From assembly GCA_028713895.1 (NCBI GenBank), contig JAQTNH010000001.1:307808-371807 (forward strand): a stretch of DNA of 64,000 nt, in the 5' to 3' direction. A model generated the notes under the pieces. The model worked only from the letters and a program-made list of their open reading frames with translations, did no database searches and was not told the origin of the DNA. Source of the DNA: Candidatus Nanoarchaeia archaeon (GTDB taxonomy: Archaea; Nanobdellota; Nanobdellia; CSSed11-243R1). Position 1 is the stretch's first letter. The number at the start of each line of letters is the position of its first letter. The translations under genes and the position numbers were made by a program. This document shows, in pieces, positions 40,090 to 47,539 of this stretch.

Positions 40090-40139
40090 GCCTTTTTCTC
40101 TTTGCAAAAGAGAAAAATGTAGGCTGCCAAAAAGAGAAA
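40090..40139. repeat. Family A element, diverged copy
   Basis: GCCTTTTTCTCTTTGCAAAAGAGAAAAATGTAGGCTGCC...AAAAAGAGAAAT in pieces: stem TTTTTCTCTTT/AAAAGAGAAAAA, then TGTAGGCTGCC with one change from the consensus. Upstream of the ThiI-like gene. No clear flanking duplication, so it may be older. Confidence 0.65.
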
Positions 40140-40160
40140 TAATTTACAAAAGAAACATTA

Positions 40161-40790
40161 ATGAAAGAAAAGAATCCTTGTGAAGTTATGAAAGCAGTCT
40201 GTCTTTTGTCTGGCGGAATTGACTCGCCTGTTGCAGCGCACATGATGCTGAAGAAAGGGATAGACGTCGTTCTGCTTAACTGCAGCTACGGGGAAAAGCC
40301 TGCGGAAAAAGTATTGAAGCTGCGGAATGTTTTGGGAAAAAGGATTACACTGTATTCTGCTGACATGACGCCCTGCTGGAAAACTTTTGCAGAGAAGCTC
40401 AGCAGGAAGCACACGTGCCTGTTCTGCAAGCGAATGATGTACAGGCTTGCTAAAAAGCTGGCAAAGGAAATCGGGGCAGACGTTTTGATTACTGGAGAAA
40501 ACATGGGGCAGGTTGCGAGCCAGACGCTTGTCAACATGGCTGTGAATGATTCTGCAATAAACATGTTTGTTGTGCGGCCACTGCTTGCAATGGACAAGCA
40601 GGAAATAATAAAGATTGCAAAAGGAATCGGGACTTACGAATTGTCAATCCATGATGCTGGATGCTGCCCGTATGTTCCGAATGAGCCTTCAACGCAGGCA
40701 AAGATTGAATTCATTGAAAGCGAGGAAGCCAAGATTGATATAAAAGAATTACTTGAAAAGATTGAATTCAAGACGGCAAAAAAAAATTAA
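40161..40790 (+). CDS. ThiI PP-loop half (tRNA 4-thiouridine synthase, catalytic part)
   Basis: 209 residues with the ATP-pyrophosphatase PP-loop LLSGGIDSPVAAH (15-27), GENMGQVASQT (112-122) typical of ThiI, CLFC at 86-89 and GCC at 167-169. In archaeal ThiI such cysteines bind an Fe-S cluster needed for sulfur transfer. There is no THUMP domain; that half is coded separately at 44455. The start could be ATG 40188. The enzyme would make s4U in tRNA using sulfur from the nearby desulfurases. Confidence 0.85.
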   Translation: MKEKNPCEVMKAVCLLSGGIDSPVAAHMMLKKGIDVVLLNCSYGEKPAEKVLKLRNVLGKRITLYSADMTPCWKTFAEKLSRKHTCLFCKRMMYRLAKKLAKEIGADVLITGENMGQVASQTLVNMAVNDSAINMFVVRPLLAMDKQEIIKIAKGIGTYELSIHDAGCCPYVPNEPSTQAKIEFIESEEAKIDIKELLEKIEFKTAKKN

Positions 40791-40806
40791 AATAAAAAAG
40801 AAAAAA

Positions 40807-41889
40807 TCAACCGCAGGTTGCGGCTGTGTTTGCCCCTGTGCCTTCATAACCGAATCCTGGCGCTGGTGCTGCTGCTGAAAGATTTGTGCTGCACTCTGCC
40901 GGCGCGGTTGTGAATGCCCCGCAGACTGCCTCCAACAAGCTTGCTGAATCGCGTCCTGCGCCTGAATCAACACCGTTAATGATAAGTGTTGGCGAGCCAC
41001 CGACGCTGTATTTCTCATTGTCAGCCAGGTATATGTTCATCTTTGGGAAACGCCCGCTTAACCATGTGCTCTGGTCATTGAACAGGCTTGTTACGTTGAA
41101 TTCATTGTCCGTATCATTTATGCATTTGTTCAAAGCCGCAGTGTCAATCGCTGTGCTTGCCAGACATGCTGTTGTGTTTCCATCCTTAAGGAAGCAGGAC
41201 AGGTAGTCAAGGTATTTGTCATTCATCTCAGTCTGGATGCAGTACTGGACAAGTTCCTCGTCAACCTCGGTTTTTCCGTGCATTGCATAGTAAACCCACT
41301 TGATTTCGAAGTCAATCTTGTCTCCAAGCAGTTCGGCTACAGGAAGAATCCCTTTTTCCATCTGGGTCCCGTATGGGCAGTGAGTCATTACGAAAAGCTC
41401 AACTGTTGGCGTGTCTGACTTTGCCATTTCAGCTGCCGCAGGTTCCTGCGTTTCAGAAGGCGTTTGTTCTTCATTTGCATTCTTGTCAATCACGACAGGG
41501 AAAATCATGCTTCCGTCTTTTGTGACATAAACTGTTGTGTTCTCTCCCTGGATGTCAAGTATTAAAGCATAAACTCCGTTCTTTTCCTCGACGCTTGTTA
41601 CTGTTGCGGTTGTGCCGAAATTTTCGTTTAGATAAGCTACAGTTTTCTCAGCAACATAATCCTTGTCTGAGCTGATAGACCCCCCTCTTAGTGAGAGAAG
41701 CATTACAGCCACAAGAAGCAGTGCGAGAACCACTGTTGCAAACTGGAATACCTTAAGTTTTGAAATATGTATCCTTGGTAATCTGGGTTTTGATTCGTTT
41801 TCCATTTTTTCCTCCTTTGTAGGCGATTTATTAGTAATTTCAAGATTAGAATTTTCTGATGTAGTGTCTTTTTTTTCTTCATCCGCCAT
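40807..41889 (-). CDS. Membrane-anchored thioredoxin-fold (DsbA-like) protein, 360 aa
   Basis: A membrane helix (VFQFATVVLALLLVAVMLL) near residues 48-68 is followed by a small domain and a thioredoxin fold with CPYG in VELFVMTHCPYGTQMEKGIL and the cis-Pro SVGGSPTLIING. Further cysteines lie in the ectodomain. It faces outside the cell and could form or isomerise disulfides, a natural fit to the Cys-rich mini-pilins. That partnership is inferred. Confidence 0.78.
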   Translation of the reverse strand: MADEEKKDTTSENSNLEITNKSPTKEEKMENESKPRLPRIHISKLKVFQFATVVLALLLVAVMLLSLRGGSISSDKDYVAEKTVAYLNENFGTTATVTSVEEKNGVYALILDIQGENTTVYVTKDGSMIFPVVIDKNANEEQTPSETQEPAAAEMAKSDTPTVELFVMTHCPYGTQMEKGILPVAELLGDKIDFEIKWVYYAMHGKTEVDEELVQYCIQTEMNDKYLDYLSCFLKDGNTTACLASTAIDTAALNKCINDTDNEFNVTSLFNDQSTWLSGRFPKMNIYLADNEKYSVGGSPTLIINGVDSGAGRDSASLLEAVCGAFTTAPAECSTNLSAAAPAPGFGYEGTGANTAATCG

Positions 41890-41914
41890 TATATAACACC
41901 CCTGTAATAATTTG

Positions 41915-42586
41915 TTACTGTCCGTTTTGCCTTATAAAGTCTTTGAGTTGCTCCACTGTCATTTCACCGCAAACTGCTTTCCCTGTTTTTGTTGCGTAGA
42001 ATGCAGGGACTCCAAGTGAACCGCATGAATTTGTTATGTTTTCTGCATGCATCACCATTGTCTGCTGGTTTGTTTCATTGTGCCAGACCTCAAGCTTCTG
42101 TATAAAGACTCCAGTCTCTGTTTCTACTTGAGCTACAACAGGCTCCATCTTCAAACAGTGCGGACATTCAGCTCCGTAGAATTCAACGAACTCTCCGGTG
42201 ATTGTGCAAATTTGGGCATTGTTATTGACGCTCTCGCCAAGCATTGGAGTGAACACGCAGTTCTCAGGATGCTGCGGGTCGCAGGTGTGGTACACTGCGA
42301 GATTGTACACGCTGTATCCTGTGTAAGCCATGCTTGCCAGGAAAAGGATTACAAAGATAAAGGAGATTGCTGTGAAATATTTGTTTGTGAAATTTGCAAT
42401 GCGGGGGAACCCCATAAGCTTTGCAATAATTTTTGTCTTCATCTTCTGGTCAAAGTCGCTCTGGCAGGGGCGAAAAGTCATGAGCCTGAATGTGCAGTGG
42501 AACGCTTCAAGCGCATATGAACGATATGCTGCGCTGAATATTCCCATTATACCGAAAACTACCATCGCGATTATGCAGAGCACCAT
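41915..42586 (-). CDS. Membrane thioredoxin-fold protein, 223 aa
   Basis: Two membrane helices: an N-terminal one (MVLCIIAMVVFGIMGIFSAAY) and one near residues 75-95. The C-terminal domain has the thioredoxin-type motif in FVEFYGAECPHCLKMEPVV (CPHC) and cis-Pro LGVPAFYATKTGKAVCG. It is next to the 360-residue thioredoxin-fold protein and likely works with it as electron or disulfide relay across the membrane. The gene ends shortly before the sulfur-mobilisation genes. Confidence 0.78.
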   Translation of the reverse strand: MVLCIIAMVVFGIMGIFSAAYRSYALEAFHCTFRLMTFRPCQSDFDQKMKTKIIAKLMGFPRIANFTNKYFTAISFIFVILFLASMAYTGYSVYNLAVYHTCDPQHPENCVFTPMLGESVNNNAQICTITGEFVEFYGAECPHCLKMEPVVAQVETETGVFIQKLEVWHNETNQQTMVMHAENITNSCGSLGVPAFYATKTGKAVCGEMTVEQLKDFIRQNGQ

Positions 42587-42661
42587 AATTAAAACATCAC
42601 TTCAAGGTTATTTAAACATTTCTTAGCAAAACATATATAGGGTGCATTTATTCTCTCAAGT

Positions 42662-43870
42662 ATGGATGTTTACAAAATCAGGGAAGACTTTCCATTCTTG
42701 AAGCGCATGGTAAAAGGGAAACCCATAATCTATTTTGACAATTCGGCAAGCAACCAAAAGCCGGCAGTTGTAATTGACGCGCTCAGGGATTTCTATGCGA
42801 ACCATAATGCAAACATACACAGAGGCGTGCACATTCTTTCGCAGGAAGCATCTGAACTTTATGAAAAGGCGCATGACAAAGCCGCCAAATTCATCGGGGC
42901 GCACGGAAGAGAAGAGATTATTTTCACGCGAAATGCAACAGAATCAATCAACCTGGTTTCGCACACATTGGATTTCAAAGCAGGGGATGAAATTATAATC
43001 TCTGAGATGGAGCACCACTCAAACATTGTGCCATGGCTCATGCTCAAGGAAAAGGGAATCAAGCTGAAATATATCCCTGTGAGCGAAAAGGGCGAGCTTG
43101 TGATTTCAGAACTGGAAAAAATGATTACAAAGAATACAAAGCTCATCAGCGTAGTGCACATGAGCAACTTTTTAGGGACTGTGAACCCTGTCGAGGAGAT
43201 AGGAAAAATCGCACACAAGCACAATATTCTTTTCATGGTTGACGGAGCGCAGTCAGCGCCGCACATGCCGATTAATGTAAAAAAGATAGGATGCGACTTT
43301 TTCGCGTTCTCAGGGCACAAGATGTGCGGGCCTACCGGGATTGGCGTGCTTTACGGCAGGAAAGATTTGCTGAAAGAGATGAAACCTTTCCTCGGCGGCG
43401 GAGACATGATAAGCACTGTTGCATATGACTCGTTCAAGCCGAACGAACTTCCGTGGAAATTCGAGGCAGGCACACCGAATGTTGCAGACGGCTATGCTTT
43501 CGGAGTTGCGGTGGATTACCTTTCAAAAATCGGAATGCAGAATGTCTGGAAGCATGAATGTGAGCTCGGGAGATATGCCTACGAAAAGATGGCGGAGCTC
43601 GGGAAAATAACGATTTACGGGCCTGAGCCTGAAAAGCGGGGCGGAGTAATCTCATTTTCAATCAAGGGGCTTGAGCCGCATGATATTGCGGGACTGCTTA
43701 ATGAGCGGGCAAACATCGCAGTGCGAAGCGGATTCCACTGCGTTGAGCCGCTGCACAGAAAGTACGGGCTGCCCAAAGGAAGCTGCAGAGCTTCGTTCTA
43801 CGTTTACAATACAAAGGAAGAGATTGACAAATTCATTGATGAGCTTAAAATTCTTGTTAAAACATTTTGA
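42662..43870 (+). CDS. sufS: SufS/CsdA-type cysteine desulfurase
   Basis: PLP enzyme that removes sulfur from cysteine to give a protein persulfide. 402 residues; PLP lysine K220 in FSGHKMCGPTGIG; catalytic cysteine C360 in VRSGFHCVEP, class II-type. The PLP-ring residues (H119 of MEHHSN, D194 region VDGAQ) are in place. A TATA-like ATATATAGG lies shortly upstream. It may donate sulfur to the split ThiI or Fe-S assembly. Confidence 0.93.
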   Translation: MDVYKIREDFPFLKRMVKGKPIIYFDNSASNQKPAVVIDALRDFYANHNANIHRGVHILSQEASELYEKAHDKAAKFIGAHGREEIIFTRNATESINLVSHTLDFKAGDEIIISEMEHHSNIVPWLMLKEKGIKLKYIPVSEKGELVISELEKMITKNTKLISVVHMSNFLGTVNPVEEIGKIAHKHNILFMVDGAQSAPHMPINVKKIGCDFFAFSGHKMCGPTGIGVLYGRKDLLKEMKPFLGGGDMISTVAYDSFKPNELPWKFEAGTPNVADGYAFGVAVDYLSKIGMQNVWKHECELGRYAYEKMAELGKITIYGPEPEKRGGVISFSIKGLEPHDIAGLLNERANIAVRSGFHCVEPLHRKYGLPKGSCRASFYVYNTKEEIDKFIDELKILVKTF

Positions 43871-43884
43871 TAGAAGGTGAAACA

Positions 43885-44064
43885 ATGGTGAAGGTTGACA
43901 AAAATAAATGCATCGGGTGCGGGCTTTGCGCGTCGGTCTGCCCGGAAGTTTTTGAAATGGGCCCAGACGGAAAGTCCCATGTTAAAGATGCAAAAGCATG
44001 CAAGGGCAATGAAAAGTGCAAAGAAGCTGCAGAAGGATGCCCTGTAAGCGCAATTACACTATGA
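43885..44064 (+). CDS. 4Fe-4S ferredoxin, 59 aa
   Basis: One complete cluster motif, CIGCGLCASVCPEVF at about 8-22, and C-terminal cysteines (CKGNEKCKEAAEGCP) that could hold part of a second site. The ATG at 43885 follows GAAGGTGA. It is 14 nt after the desulfurase and is likely its electron partner or a Fe-S carrier. Confidence 0.88.
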   Translation: MVKVDKNKCIGCGLCASVCPEVFEMGPDGKSHVKDAKACKGNEKCKEAAEGCPVSAITL

Positions 44065-44066
44065 TT

Positions 44067-44366
44067 CTACCATCTTTTTGAGAAGCTGTCAATGTGCCTG
44101 AAGCACATTACCAATTCCTTTCCTTTCGGAGTAAGAGAATATTCAACACGCGGAGGGCGTTCTGCAAAATATTTCTTGTCAAGAACCCTGTATTTTGTAA
44201 GCTCAAGCAGTCGCTCGGACAAAGTCTTGGGGCTTATGCCTGTCAATTCGTCCACAAGCTGGTTAAACCTTTTTTTGGGGGCGTTGTTAAGCGAATCAAG
44301 CAAACGCAGTGTCCATTTTTTGCTAAGTGTTTCGAGAATAACCACTGATGCTGGTTTAGATGCCAT
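44067..44366 (-). CDS. HxlR-family winged-helix regulator
   Basis: 99 residues: VVILETLSKKWTLRLLDSLNNAPKKRFNQLVDELTGISPKTLSERLLELTKYRVLDKK is the HxlR HTH, ending with a wing (PPRVEYSLTPKGKEL). No cysteine in the HTH. The ATG at 44366 sits downstream of a TTTAAATA TATA box and an inverted repeat ATACTT-4-AAGTAT that overlaps the transcription start, suggesting autorepression. It is convergent with the ferredoxin gene. Confidence 0.85.
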   Translation of the reverse strand: MASKPASVVILETLSKKWTLRLLDSLNNAPKKRFNQLVDELTGISPKTLSERLLELTKYRVLDKKYFAERPPRVEYSLTPKGKELVMCFRHIDSFSKRW

Positions 44367-44384
44367 TTTAGTCACATAAAGAGT

Positions 44385-44405
44385 ATACTTTGTGAAGTAT
44401 TTAAA
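44385..44405 (-). promoter_or_regulatory. HxlR promoter with inverted-repeat operator
   Basis: ATACTT TGTG AAGTAT (44385-44400) is a perfect inverted repeat with 4-bp spacer between the TATA box (TTTAAATA, 44398-44405 on the minus strand) and the HxlR ATG, positioned to block initiation. It lies 55 nt from the divergent THUMP gene and might also control it. Confidence 0.55.
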
Positions 44406-44454
44406 GCTTACGCTGGGCACAAGTATTAAAAACAAAACGCTATTTGTGTTGAAT

Positions 44455-45276
44455 ATGGATGCGATTCTTGCACGATACGGGGAACTCTGGCTGAAATCAG
44501 GATGGGTCAAGCGCCAGATGCAGAAAATGCTGGCTGCCAACATAAGCATCTGCCTGAAACGCAATAAAATAAAGTTTGATGCAATAAGAACTGAACAGGC
44601 AGGCATAGTAATCTCAACAAAAGACAAAAAGGCGCTTAAAATCCTGAAAAATGTCTTTGGGATAACAAGCTATTCCTCAGTCCATGTTATTGAGAAGGAT
44701 TTTGATAAAATAAAAGAGAAAGCACTGGAGCTTTACAAAAGAGCCAGGAAAAATTCCACATTCAGGGTGACTGCAAAGCGCGCAGACAAAAAGTTCCCTA
44801 TAGAATCCCAGACGCTGGCTGCAAAAATTGGCGCGTACATCATCCAAAAGACAGGCGCAAAAGTAAAAATGAAAAACGCGGATGTAGATGTGCAAGTAAA
44901 AATCAGCGACAGGGCGTATCTTTATTCTGAAAAGATATTGGGCGCGGGAGGAATGCCTATCGGCTCGCAGCAGAGAGTGCTTTGCATTGTGCGAAAAAAG
45001 AAAGAGCTGGACGCGTGCATGAAGATGATGCGGCGCGGATGCCTTGTAAGCATAATCAGGTTTGGCAAATGCGCAATCAAAAAGTTTGAAAAGGAGCATT
45101 ACAACTGCAGCGAAAAACTCAGGGTACTTAAATCAAAAAGCAGGGATGAATATGCCGCTGCGATAGACGCTGCGAAAGAAATCGGGGCGCGGGCAATTGT
45201 CTCGACAGACAGCATCAAAAAAATGGCGGAAGAAAGGCAAAAGCACAACTTCCTGATGCTGAACCCAATAATTTAA
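44455..45276 (+). CDS. THUMP-domain half of a split ThiI, degenerate PP-loop region
   Basis: 273 residues. An N-terminal ferredoxin-like domain begins MDAILARYGELWLKSGWVKRQMQK (ThiI-type), then a THUMP domain ending at the GAGGMPIGSQQRVLCIV linker that normally leads into the ATPase. Here the linker is followed by a shortened domain of about 95 residues with no SGGxDS motif. The active PP-loop half is the separate gene at 40161. Together they would restore ThiI. The remnant PP-loop region may mediate assembly of the two. Confidence 0.82.
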   Translation: MDAILARYGELWLKSGWVKRQMQKMLAANISICLKRNKIKFDAIRTEQAGIVISTKDKKALKILKNVFGITSYSSVHVIEKDFDKIKEKALELYKRARKNSTFRVTAKRADKKFPIESQTLAAKIGAYIIQKTGAKVKMKNADVDVQVKISDRAYLYSEKILGAGGMPIGSQQRVLCIVRKKKELDACMKMMRRGCLVSIIRFGKCAIKKFEKEHYNCSEKLRVLKSKSRDEYAAAIDAAKEIGARAIVSTDSIKKMAEERQKHNFLMLNPII

Positions 45277-45301
45277 ATTATAGAAGATACTGGTTATAAT
45301 C

Positions 45302-45679
45302 ATGAATAAAAAAGCCCAAGCCACAGGATATGCAGTACCTGTAATTATGATATTCTTAGCAATATTTCTTGTGCTGTTCATTGTGCTGGTATACCCGTCA
45401 GAGCGCGCAAAAATTCTTGCGTATGACAGCGAGGCAGGCACATATTCGGTAAAAATAACAGGGAACGGGTTCGCCCCGGCTGAGCTTGAGGTGTCAAAAG
45501 GGGCGCGGGTTTCATGGGTGAACCTTGACAGTTCAAGCCACACAATAACATTCCTTGATTCGCGAAGCAATGTGATATACAAAGGCGGAAGCTATTCAAA
45601 AGTTTTCAATGAGGAAGGCTCGTACACTTATTCAAGCGAACTGAACCCTGGATTCAGGGGAACAATCATTGTCAGGTAA
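45302..45679 (+). CDS. Cupredoxin-like exported protein, probable non-copper
   Basis: 125 residues. MNKKAQATGYAVPVIMIFLAIFLVLFIVLVY is a class III-like leader or anchor. The remainder is a cupredoxin sandwich (YSVKITGNGFAPAELEVSKGARVSWVN, SSSHTITF). The first His ligand is present, but the C-terminal Cys-His-Met loop reads SSELNPGFRG, so the type 1 copper site is lost. A structural surface domain is more likely. Confidence 0.72.
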   Translation: MNKKAQATGYAVPVIMIFLAIFLVLFIVLVYPSERAKILAYDSEAGTYSVKITGNGFAPAELEVSKGARVSWVNLDSSSHTITFLDSRSNVIYKGGSYSKVFNEEGSYTYSSELNPGFRGTIIVR

Positions 45680-45683
45680 AAAA

Positions 45684-45694
45684 GCTTATAAATA
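45684..45694 (+). promoter_or_regulatory. TATA box of the padR-iscS-iscU operon
   Basis: GCTTATAAATA is about 27 nt before the ATG at 45716, giving a leaderless or nearly leaderless message for the regulator, then iscS and iscU. Confidence 0.6.
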
Positions 45695-45715
45695 GACGTT
45701 GTGTCGGTTTTCTAC

Positions 45716-46015
45716 ATGTTGGATCTAACACTTTTACAGCTGAGAGTTCTGTGGGAAATAAGCAAGAAGTCCAGATGCGGCTATGAACTGATGAAGCTCG
45801 GCAAAAAGAAAATCACACAGGGGACAATGTATCCGCTGCTCCAGTCGCTGGAAAAGCCGGGCGTCATAGTAGGGATGCACAGCGGCACAAGGCAGAAAAA
45901 GTATTACAGAATAACAGCTGAAGGAGAAAAAGTTCTTAAGAATTCATGCAAGAAACTCTGCGAAGTGTACAAGGACATATTCAGGGAATATGTCTGCTCA
46001 AGGTGCAAAAAATGA
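45716..46015 (+). CDS. PadR-like regulator with C-terminal cysteine cluster
   Basis: 99 residues: a winged helix (LDLTLLQLRVLWEISKKSRCGYELMKLG, TQGTMYPLLQSLEKPGVI) of PadR type, followed by a C-terminal helix with cysteines in SCKKLC and VCSRCKK. Four cysteines could bind Fe-S or zinc. The stop overlaps the iscS ATG (AATGA), so the two are coupled; by analogy with bacterial IscR this may be an Fe-S-sensing repressor of the operon. The analogy is inference. Confidence 0.78.
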   Translation: MLDLTLLQLRVLWEISKKSRCGYELMKLGKKKITQGTMYPLLQSLEKPGVIVGMHSGTRQKKYYRITAEGEKVLKNSCKKLCEVYKDIFREYVCSRCKK

Positions 46016-47166
46016 AAACAATCTATCTGGACCATGCAGCCACAACAGCAGTTGACGGGACTGTGCTAAAAGAAATGCTGCCGTACTTCTCAAGGAGATT
46101 CGGAAATGCCTCGACGCTCTACACCCTAGGACACGAGTCCAGGGAAGCGGTTGAAAGAGCGCGCAAGCAGATTGCAAAACTGATAAACGCAGAGCCGAAT
46201 GAAATCTTTTTCACATCAGGCGGAACCGAGTCAGACAACACTGCGCTGAAGGGAGCGTTCCTTGCGAATGCGGGGAAGAAACATATAATCACAACAAAGA
46301 TAGAACATCCCGCAATCCTCCAGACATGCAAGTGGATTGAAAAGCAGGGCGGCAGAGTCACATATTTACACGTTGATGCTAACGGCATTGTGAATCCCCA
46401 GAGCGTTGCGAATGCGATAGGCGAGGACACACTGCTGGTTTCGATAATGCATGCTAACAACGAGATAGGAACAATACAACCTATTGAAGAAATTGCAAGG
46501 ATATGCAGGGAAAAGAAAGTGATGTTCCACACAGATGCGGTGCAGACATTCGGAAAGATTCCGATTGATGTCAAGAAGATGAACATTGACATGCTTTCTG
46601 CGAGCTCGCACAAGATTTACGGGCCAAAAGGAACAGGGATTCTTTTCAAGCGGAACAAAATCTGGATTGACGCGCTGATGCACGGAGGCGGACAGGAGCG
46701 CGGGCTGCGCAGCGGAACCGAGAATGTCGCGGGAATTGTCGGGTTCGGCAAGGCAGCAGAAATTGCGATGCAGAAGATGAAGAGCGAGGGAGAGCGCGAG
46801 AAAAAGCTGCGGGACAAAATTATCAATGGCCTGCTGAAGATTCCAAAGAGCAGGCTGAACGGGCATCCGACAAAGCGCCTGCCTGGAAATGTCAATATTT
46901 CTTTTGAGGGAATTGAGGGGGAATCAATGGTGCTTATGCTTAACGAGAAAGGAATCTGCTCATCAACAGGCTCGGCATGCTCGACAGGAAGCCTGGAGCC
47001 AAGCCACGTTTTGCTTGCAATCGGAATGACGCATGAGCAGGCGCACGGCTCCTTGAGGCTGACGCTTGGCAGGGAAACAAGCGCAAAGGATGTTGGTTAC
47101 GTGCTCAAGGCTGTTCCGGAGATTGTTGACAAACTGCGGAGCATGTCAGCGACATGGAGAGAATAA
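46012..47166 (+). CDS. iscS: Cysteine desulfurase IscS
   Basis: PLP-dependent sulfur donor, 384 residues from the ATG at 46012. PLP lysine K201 (SASSHKIYGP), conserved H99 (TKIEHPAIL) and D175 (HTDAVQ), and catalytic C323 in SSTGSACSTGS, the IscS type-I loop. GGTG precedes the start. Partner: iscU 1 nt downstream. Together they build Fe-S clusters; the split ThiI could also draw sulfur from it. Confidence 0.96.
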   Translation: MKTIYLDHAATTAVDGTVLKEMLPYFSRRFGNASTLYTLGHESREAVERARKQIAKLINAEPNEIFFTSGGTESDNTALKGAFLANAGKKHIITTKIEHPAILQTCKWIEKQGGRVTYLHVDANGIVNPQSVANAIGEDTLLVSIMHANNEIGTIQPIEEIARICREKKVMFHTDAVQTFGKIPIDVKKMNIDMLSASSHKIYGPKGTGILFKRNKIWIDALMHGGGQERGLRSGTENVAGIVGFGKAAEIAMQKMKSEGEREKKLRDKIINGLLKIPKSRLNGHPTKRLPGNVNISFEGIEGESMVLMLNEKGICSSTGSACSTGSLEPSHVLLAIGMTHEQAHGSLRLTLGRETSAKDVGYVLKAVPEIVDKLRSMSATWRE

Positions 47167-47167
47167 A

Positions 47168-47539
47168 ATGGAAAAAATTGAATACTCAAAAAAAGTGATG
47201 CAGCACTTCCTGCACCCGAAGCACTTCGGCGAGATAAAAGACGCGGATGCGGTAGGAGAAGCAGGAAACATAAAGTGCGGAGACATCATGCATCTTTACA
47301 TCAAGGTCGCGGATGGAAAAATTAGCGATGCGAAGTTCAAGACACTCGGCTGCGCAGCTGCAATAGCCTCTTCGGATGTTATGTGCGAACTGGTAATCGG
47401 GAAAACAATTGAGAAAGCAAGCAAGGTCACGAACAAGGACATTGTTGATTATCTCGGCGTTTTGCCAACACTCAAGCTCCACTGCTCAGTGCTTGGAATG
47501 GAAACTCTGCATGATGCCTTAAAGAAACTAAGAAAATAG
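47168..47539 (+). CDS. iscU: Fe-S cluster scaffold protein IscU
   Basis: 123 residues with the IscU ligand set: C37 in GNIKCGDIM (D39 next to it), C62 in LGCAAAIASSD and C106 in KLHCSVLG. The usual LPPVK loop for HscA is LPTLK here. It starts 1 nt after iscS and its 3' end overlaps the convergent mtaD end by 12 nt. Confidence 0.95.
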   Translation: MEKIEYSKKVMQHFLHPKHFGEIKDADAVGEAGNIKCGDIMHLYIKVADGKISDAKFKTLGCAAAIASSDVMCELVIGKTIEKASKVTNKDIVDYLGVLPTLKLHCSVLGMETLHDALKKLRK

